64,000 bases of DNA, taken from contig CAJSYZ010000007.1 in NCBI GenBank assembly GCA_910574455.1, forward strand, positions 1,488,001-1,552,000, given 5' to 3'. This DNA comes from Trichaptum fuscoviolaceum (Eukaryota > Basidiomycota > Agaricomycetes > Hymenochaetales > Trichaptaceae). A model generated the notes under the pieces. That model saw only the letters and a list, made by a program, of their open reading frames with translations, was not told the origin of the DNA and searched no databases. A program made the translations under genes and the position numbers. Positions 58,494-64,000 of the stretch are shown here, one piece after another (positions within the stretch are counted from its first letter, which is position 1; each line of letters starts with the position of its first letter).

Positions 58494-59076
58494 TGTCGAG
58501 ATCCCGGGCTCCTTTTCTCATTTCCCGCACTTTCCCGCCAAGGATCCCGACATGAGCAGACAAACCCGCGGGGAGAATCCCGCCATTGGATTCCCCGCGC
58601 GAAACCTCATTCCCGAATCGCACGATCCCATGCTCACGTGACTTATCCCGCACCACCGTCCCGGCAACCATGCACGCATACACACACTCATTTACGACGA
58701 CCCGCCACGGCACACGTACATTCACTTATCAACATACGCTCATTAATCCGTTAGTACCTCAAGGTGACGACCTGCAACAGTCTGGCATACCTAGTCTGGC
58801 TAGTCGCGGCCCCGGACCGGACGCTGACGTCCACGGACAGGCCGTAGCCATCTGGAGAGACGGGATAGACATGCCTAGCAGTGCGGTCGTAGCATGTATC
58901 GTTTGTAGTAGATAGGTGCGCATTGCGCAAGGACACTTAGCGTAGATTAACTATACAGTCTTTACGAAGTAGATAAATAGCTGTAGGCATCGTAAGGAGC
59001 ACCCCACTTTTGACCTCTTGTGGAGTGCTTCCTTAGGTGCGATCTCTCTCTTTTCTCCTGTGTAGTTAGTTGCGCA
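58494..59076 (+). repeat. 3' LTR of gypsy-2, cut by hAT-B2
   Basis: It matches 47539-48121 of the 5' LTR and stops at GTTGCGCA, where hAT-B2 begins. The PPT GGAGGGGGG lies just upstream (58482-58490). Confidence 0.92.
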
Positions 59077-60634
59077 TAGAGCATGACACGGGTGCGTGTC
59101 ACCCGTAGGTACCTGTAGGTACCTGCAGCAAAAACCTGCGGCTCCGGGTGCACCCGCATGCAGGTACCTGTTTCCCACGCTTACCTGCGGATCCAGGTAT
59201 GACTTTTCTTAAGCTCAGGTACCTGTGCAGGTACCTGCAGGTACCTGCAGTGGCCGTAGGCCGCAGACATTGAGGAACGGTCAGGTTAGTTGCGTGACCG
59301 GAGTTCACACGCGATAATAACTTGTGTTAGTCGCGTCTTGTACACCGTGTGAAAATTTAGCTTTCTTTCCCCTACCACTACGTGCGACAGCGAGAGCGAG
59401 AACGAGGACGAGTCTGACGTCTGCGCTGTGTGCGCGTTCTGTAGGACTTGTTTCTTGCGGCTTTTTGTTTCTTGTCCTCGGGCTTTTGAAGACGGCGGCG
59501 CAAGACTTTTACGGACGTGCAAGAGTCCAGTTGTTTCTTGTCTTCGGGCTTTCGACTACGGCGGCGCGCAACATTCTTACGGACGGCGCAAGACTTTTAC
59601 GGACGTGCAAGAGTCCAGTTTGTTTCTTGTCTTCGGACTTCTCACGAGCGACGATTGCGCTGCGCACGCAGAAGACATACTACGGACGGTTGACTGGAGT
59701 CTGCGCATAGGCGCGTGCTTCTGGTCGACTTAGTTCTTTCGACGGAACGACGGCCATCGATTCTCTGCGACGCGCGCGCGGACTATGCGCAGACTCTCGA
59801 CTCCCTCCCTCTGGACCTCTCCCGCTTTGCCGACCTCCGCGAGCTCGACACCGTGCTCACGTCGACCGTTACCTCTCTAACCTCGAAAATCTACAAACTG
59901 ATTGAGCTCATTGAGACCCGCTCAGCTTCGACCGGGAGAGACTGTGGCTGTTTGGAGAGATTGCGGATGAGGCGCAGAAGGTGCGCCCAGGAGCGGAGGA
60001 CAAGATATGTATTGCGATGACGGGCTGCAGACGAGCTTCGCGGGAATCATCATACCTCAATGACCTCGTCACCACCCTTCCCGAATTCCAGTCCCATCTG
60101 CTCGTCAAAAAGACGACGTGCCCACATGTAAGCGCGAAGGTGTACTTGATGCCGACGAGCTATGAGACAGGGCGAAAGCGGCGTGCATAGAACAACAGCG
60201 CCAGCGCCAGTGGATGGCTCCGCGTGTCCGGTGAGAGGAGAGTCTTGCAGGAGGAAGATTTGGACTATGTTGAAGGAAAATCAATGAGAAAGGAGAAGAC
60301 GGGTGACGGTGGTCAACAGTGAGCACGGGGTGGCCGTCGTCCAAAGAAGTACGTTCGCTAATTCATAGTTATTTTACACATCAACTCACATCCCGCCATC
60401 ACCACCACTACACTTTCCCCCTTTGGCCGAAAACATCGCCCATAACTCGGGCTTGATTCAAGCCTTCACAAAACTAAGAACACCTTCGTCTTCGTCTTCC
60501 TGAGGGCTTTCCTATCGTCCAGCTTTCATTCGATTCGGCGCAAAACTCATCAATCGCCAGCACCATCTTTGGGACAGCCAGGGTAGCAGCAACAGATGAT
60601 AGCTCGCCGCCTGCACACCCCATTTGGGCTGCAC
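59077..60634. mobile_element. hAT-B copy 2 (left part), carrying the ING fragment, cut by element C2
   Basis: It begins TAGAGCATGACACGGGTGC after the presumed target sequence GTTGCGCA (59069-59076) and is almost identical to 24299-25829 of copy 1. It has an extra pair of GGTACCTGCA units near 59225. At GGGCTGCAC (60634) the homology stops and element C2 begins, so the right end of this hAT lies beyond the window. Confidence 0.88.
59763..60190 (+). pseudogene. Captured ING-domain fragment in hAT-B2
   Basis: It is the same cargo as 24953-25380. Here a 1-nt loss near 59936 shifts the frame early, but the 3' part is in frame as SSYLNDLVTTLPEFQSHLLV, KKTTCPHVSAKVYLMPTSYE, then a stop at 60190. 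The two copies have different single-base lesions, so the captured fragment had a longer open frame when it was mobilised. Confidence 0.7.
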
Positions 60635-63600
60635 CACCAGTACCAACTAAAATTCTGAGAATATATGATAAATTATCGCAGGCCATTCTACAAGTTATCG
60701 ACGATAAGCAAAATCAGTGTTTTTTGGCACTGCGGCAGCTTAATGCCGTGCTTCGGCGCATTTGCCAGGCCTGCCGAGCACGGCAGAGCCTCGGGGGGCC
60801 ATAGGAACCCTCCAGGCAGGCACGCATCATTTCAAATTCAATAACAAATTTATTTTAAAAGCCTGGACCATTGTGATGGCCCAGGCTAACCTATTTAAAC
60901 TACTATAAATAAGTTTATAATTACAAATTTAAACGCGGCGGGGCCGCGCGCAGGGCGCGTGCGTGCGGCGGTGGATAGAAAGAAAATAAAAAAACCAACA
61001 GGCGGCGGGCACGCGCGGGCGCCGCCAGCCACCACGTTTCGTCTTGGGCGCGCGGGCGTCGCGCTACCCGTGCGTGGGTTGACTGCGTTTGTGGCAGCGG
61101 TGGTCTTCGTCGCCGTCGCGCGGGTACAAGAATGTATACGGTAGCGCACTCAAATTGCGCGGAAGGAAGGCGGATGGGTGGGTGTGTACTGGGCCCGAGA
61201 AGGGAGGTGAGAGCGTGCAAGTGCCTAACACGCACGGCTCGAAGGATTACGGTGCACCTGCAGAGAAAAGCGTGCCACTGTCAGTCAAGTTTGATGAACC
61301 ACCCATCTTCGCCGGAAAAGCGAAGACAAGTACAAGTAAGAATGAAAGGAGACGTACTCGGATTGCTGCCTCCAGCAGCATGCCAGCGACACTCTCTAAT
61401 CACTCAAATGACGCACCCCACCCTCAATCTTCCTACCTAACCTGCCTGCGTCAGCTGTATGTCCTGAAGTGGATGTCGCGAGAGCTGCCAGATAGTGCGC
61501 CGCCCGCACCCGAGAAGATCTTCTGCATGATGGGATTTGCGACGCTGTCCAGCTCCTTTGTGCTTCTCCTCGAACTCCTGCTTTGATGCTTCCTGCGAGG
61601 CGTCGAGCCATGAGATCTTCTCGTTGATGGCAGTCTCTAGCTTTACCTGGTTCTCGGACTTGCGCTTGTCCTTGAGCTTCTCGTCGTTCAGAGTGTTAAG
61701 GAGGTTGTAGGAGTAGGGCTCGTCGCCCGAAGCCTAGAAAGCCGCGCTTGCGAGCATACAGCTCGCGCCCGAGAGGCGAGAGGCTGCGGAAGCAGAAGCA
61801 AGACGGCGTTTGCGCGAAGCAAATGCCATCTTGCCCGTCGTCCATAGCTCTTAGAGCGTGAAGATCAGTGAAGAAAGACAGAAAGGCGACGTTCGTGATG
61901 CGTGCAGATAGCGCGCCACGACCCTGAGAATCACGTGAAATTACCATATATGGTATGTCTCGCACTTTTTTTCTGCTTCAAACATATCAATAACATACGC
62001 TTTAAATTTAATGTCGACACGCTGATCTCAGGCACAGTAGCTAATTAGATGTATTATATGCTAATGTATGCATAAAAAATGTTCGGAGGCTAAAGAATGT
62101 GTTATAAAGGGTGCACATTAGAACTACAATAGAAATGCATGGTTCATGCTTATTTGCTCCGATTCTTTGATTTATCATATACTGTATGCTCCCCATATGA
62201 CCTTAATAATATACATGTCAGCTTTATGTACACTATTAAAGCTTTCAAAAAAGTTTGAGACTTAACGGCGCCCTATAAGACACTATAAAAATGAAACAAT
62301 CCCGAAAAGTGGCCATTTTGTGCACTTTTGGGTCAAAATTCAACATTTGCAGCTAGTTTCACTATATTAATGATGATTAAAAATTACAGATATGCTACAT
62401 AGCAATACAAGAGGCACTAATGAAGCAATATCAGGTGTTAGAAAGGATGTTACTAAGAAAATAGTTCTGAAGTATACAAATCAGTCCGAGAGTCGATGAC
62501 ATGTGTACTAGTTTCACTCGAAGTGATGCATTCGGAGCACCACTTTCGAGTTCACCCACTTCCACACTATCTACAAACACAGTTCTTTTTTAGACTTCTA
62601 TATATTGTAGACTAGATCTATTATACAAAATATAGAAGTCTCAGATGTGCTCAAAAATATACAAATGAATAAATACTGCTAGAGCAGCACTGTTTAACAC
62701 TTTTTTGGTTATTACACAACAACAAAGTACATGAATGCTATTATTAAAAATACGATAATTTATTTTGTAGCTCGCGCTTTTGCATCACAGTATGTGCCTG
62801 AAATTAGTATGTAGTATTGTTTTAATTTTGAGAGAAAAGCTTCGTCGGCGATGCCTCGGAGATGTGCTCCGGGAATCGCCGGACTCACTTCTGAGGATAT
62901 GGACGTGTCAAGGTGTACCTTCGACAACGTCTATAAATTATATCACTCACTCCTTGCACGCAGTTTCTTTGAGATTCAAATATATGTATATTATAGATTA
63001 AAGTTAAGTAGTATTATACATGATTTAAGCACAAAAAAAGAGAGAACAAACATACTAAGATTAACCTTCGCGAAGCCGCTGATCACGAAGATCGCGCGCA
63101 GTCGCAAAGGTTATTCCACCGAGTTAAGGTGCATTTGGTAGAGCGGATTCGAGGGGATTCACATACCTTCTATTCCCTTTCCTGCGCTTGCGTCGTTCAA
63201 AGGAAACGGCCGCACGCAAATCAGCACTCCCACCGCAGCTTGCTGTAATCTATCAGCAAGCTCAATATCGGTCGTCATTGTCCAGCGCCCACTGCCACAA
63301 AGAAACTAGTTCGAACCAGGAACTCATACGGCAACCGGTATCGGTCTTACAAGGCTTGCGCACGCTGTTGCCGTTGCTGAAGAGTAGATGTCGAGGAGAA
63401 GCTGTCAGAGTGTAGAAGCTGTGGATGGAGATTAGGCTGGAGACACGCTGAGCGGAATCCGAGCCGTTCGACTTTCGCTCGTGATCGCGAACGTCCTGGT
63501 ACAGCTGTTGACCAGACTTCTTGAATGAAGATTCTGGAGACGAAGTCGATTGTCGTTGCTGGCGCTGCAATTGTTGCGATTGTTGTGTTTGTAACCAAGT

Positions 63601-63982
63601 CTGCCATGAGGAAGTTGGACTTGCTTGGATTTGCTGTTGGTGCTGTGCTTGGATTTGGGAGTGCGGAGAAGCGATGGGCATAGACAGCGCCCTGTGGTAT
63701 CGTTGACGTTCTTACAATGAAGATGTGGATGAAGGTTTAGGTCGAACCTATAAGTTGTGCAAGAGGGTTTAGTCACATTTTGAGTGTAAATTTTTGTGTT
63801 ACGCACCTGCCATATTTACGTTCTGCTCCTCCCACGCAAGTGAAATTGCGTTGACATCCTTCTAGCATAGAGTATAGAAGAAGAGTGATGCGAAGAAAGA
63901 GAGAAAGAAACAACACAGCGGTCGTGAAAGTGGGAGAAAAGGACAAGGACGGGCAACGCGCGCAAGTGCAACCGTAGTACAT
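60635..63982. mobile_element. Element C, copy 2, reversed, running toward the window edge
   Basis: It begins CACCAGTACCAACTAAAATT, the complement of the right end of C1, and follows C1 in reverse order. It has a GC-rich arm, the HSP70 fragment (61500-61735), the AT-rich core (about 61930-63110, with the shared ORF ending RKGYSTELRCIW), then the second arm. At 63982 the match to C1 ends and CAGGGAAACTAC begins, a further nested insertion. Confidence 0.82.
61500..61735 (-). pseudogene. Captured HSP70 C-terminal fragment in element C2
   Basis: The minus strand reads YSYNLLNTLNDEKLKDKRKS, then LETAINEKISWLDASQEASK, then VANPIMQKIFSGAG after a 1-nt shift near 61565. It is closer to a true HSP70 lid than the C1 copy. 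The absence of upstream ATPase sequence shows it is transposon cargo and not a gene. Confidence 0.72.
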
Positions 63983-64000
63983 CAGGGAAACTACTTTCTG
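63983..64000. repeat. Edge of a further insertion, same start as the repeat at 26907
   Basis: CAGGGAAACTACTTTCTG interrupts element C2 here and matches 26907-26924 with one difference. It is a candidate hAT-like terminus, but only 18 bases are visible. Confidence 0.4.

Larger units (their letters stand above)
47539..59076 (+). mobile_element. Ty3/gypsy chromovirus (gypsy-2), broken by three insertions; 3' end truncated by nesting
   Basis: The 5' LTR starts at 47539 after GCCTG. The 3' LTR starts at 58494 and is cut at 59076 by hAT-B2, and its last part (about 236 bp) lies outside the window. The internal region holds gag, then pol cut by hAT-B3 (50307-51690) and by element C1 (54232-57898). 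In-frame stops also disrupt pol. The two LTRs differ at a few sites, which are G-to-A changes at CpG in the 5' copy (for example 47743 and 47933). The element is thus somewhat older than gypsy-1 and shows CpG decay. Confidence 0.93.

Overview
This window is eukaryotic and almost certainly from a mushroom-forming basidiomycete (Agaricomycete). The evidence is short GT-AG introns of about 50-60 nt, Tf1/sushi-type chromoviruses, a Plavaka-type transposase, and remnants of a group III hybrid histidine kinase, an alpha-1,3-glucan synthase and F-box/LRR proteins. The species cannot be named from the sequence. Only the left edge looks like ordinary gene-bearing chromosome. There a head-to-head pair holds an APC/C subunit 2 gene (-, running off the left edge, with one apparent frameshift) and an intact six-exon protein N-terminal amidase gene (+).

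From about 3.4 kb rightward the DNA is dominated by nested transposons. At 3.97-12.38 kb a solo LTR (TSD CTTGG) is split by a non-autonomous hAT element (TSD GTAGTTAG). That element is itself split by a nearly intact gypsy chromovirus, gypsy-1 (5268-11608, TSD GTGGG, two 576-bp LTRs, one 1-nt frameshift in pol). Next comes an ORF1-only LINE relic (12472-14182, 13-bp TSD, AAAC tail).

The 14-34 kb stretch is a graveyard of host gene fragments: an alpha-glucan synthase-like exon, an almost complete but broken eIF3i copy with introns, a membrane protein, a NIK1-like histidine kinase and a DEDDy exonuclease gene that may be intact. Several unusual minisatellites lie among them, as does a hAT element (24299-26485) carrying a captured ING-domain fragment.

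From about 34.2 to 47.5 kb lies what looks like one large Plavaka/CACTA-like element. It has a C2H2-headed transposase (43415-47295, -) and two other multi-exon genes of unknown function (35092-37766, - ; 40622-42446, +). It is full of short CAGTGGCA, AACTTGAAGTT and ACTAGTACTACT motifs, and a MITE and a TRIM-like element sit inside it. This is the best candidate for an undescribed system in the window.

The right end (47539-64000) is a second chromovirus, gypsy-2. Its LTR family is the one that left the solo LTR at 3972. It is cut by a hAT element (50307-51690), by a 3.7-kb long-TIR element (54232-57898) carrying an HSP70 C-terminal fragment, and in its 3' LTR by a second ING-carrying hAT. 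That hAT is cut in turn by a reversed copy of the long-TIR element, which runs to the window edge. Exact TSDs support almost every insertion, so the order of events can be read directly.
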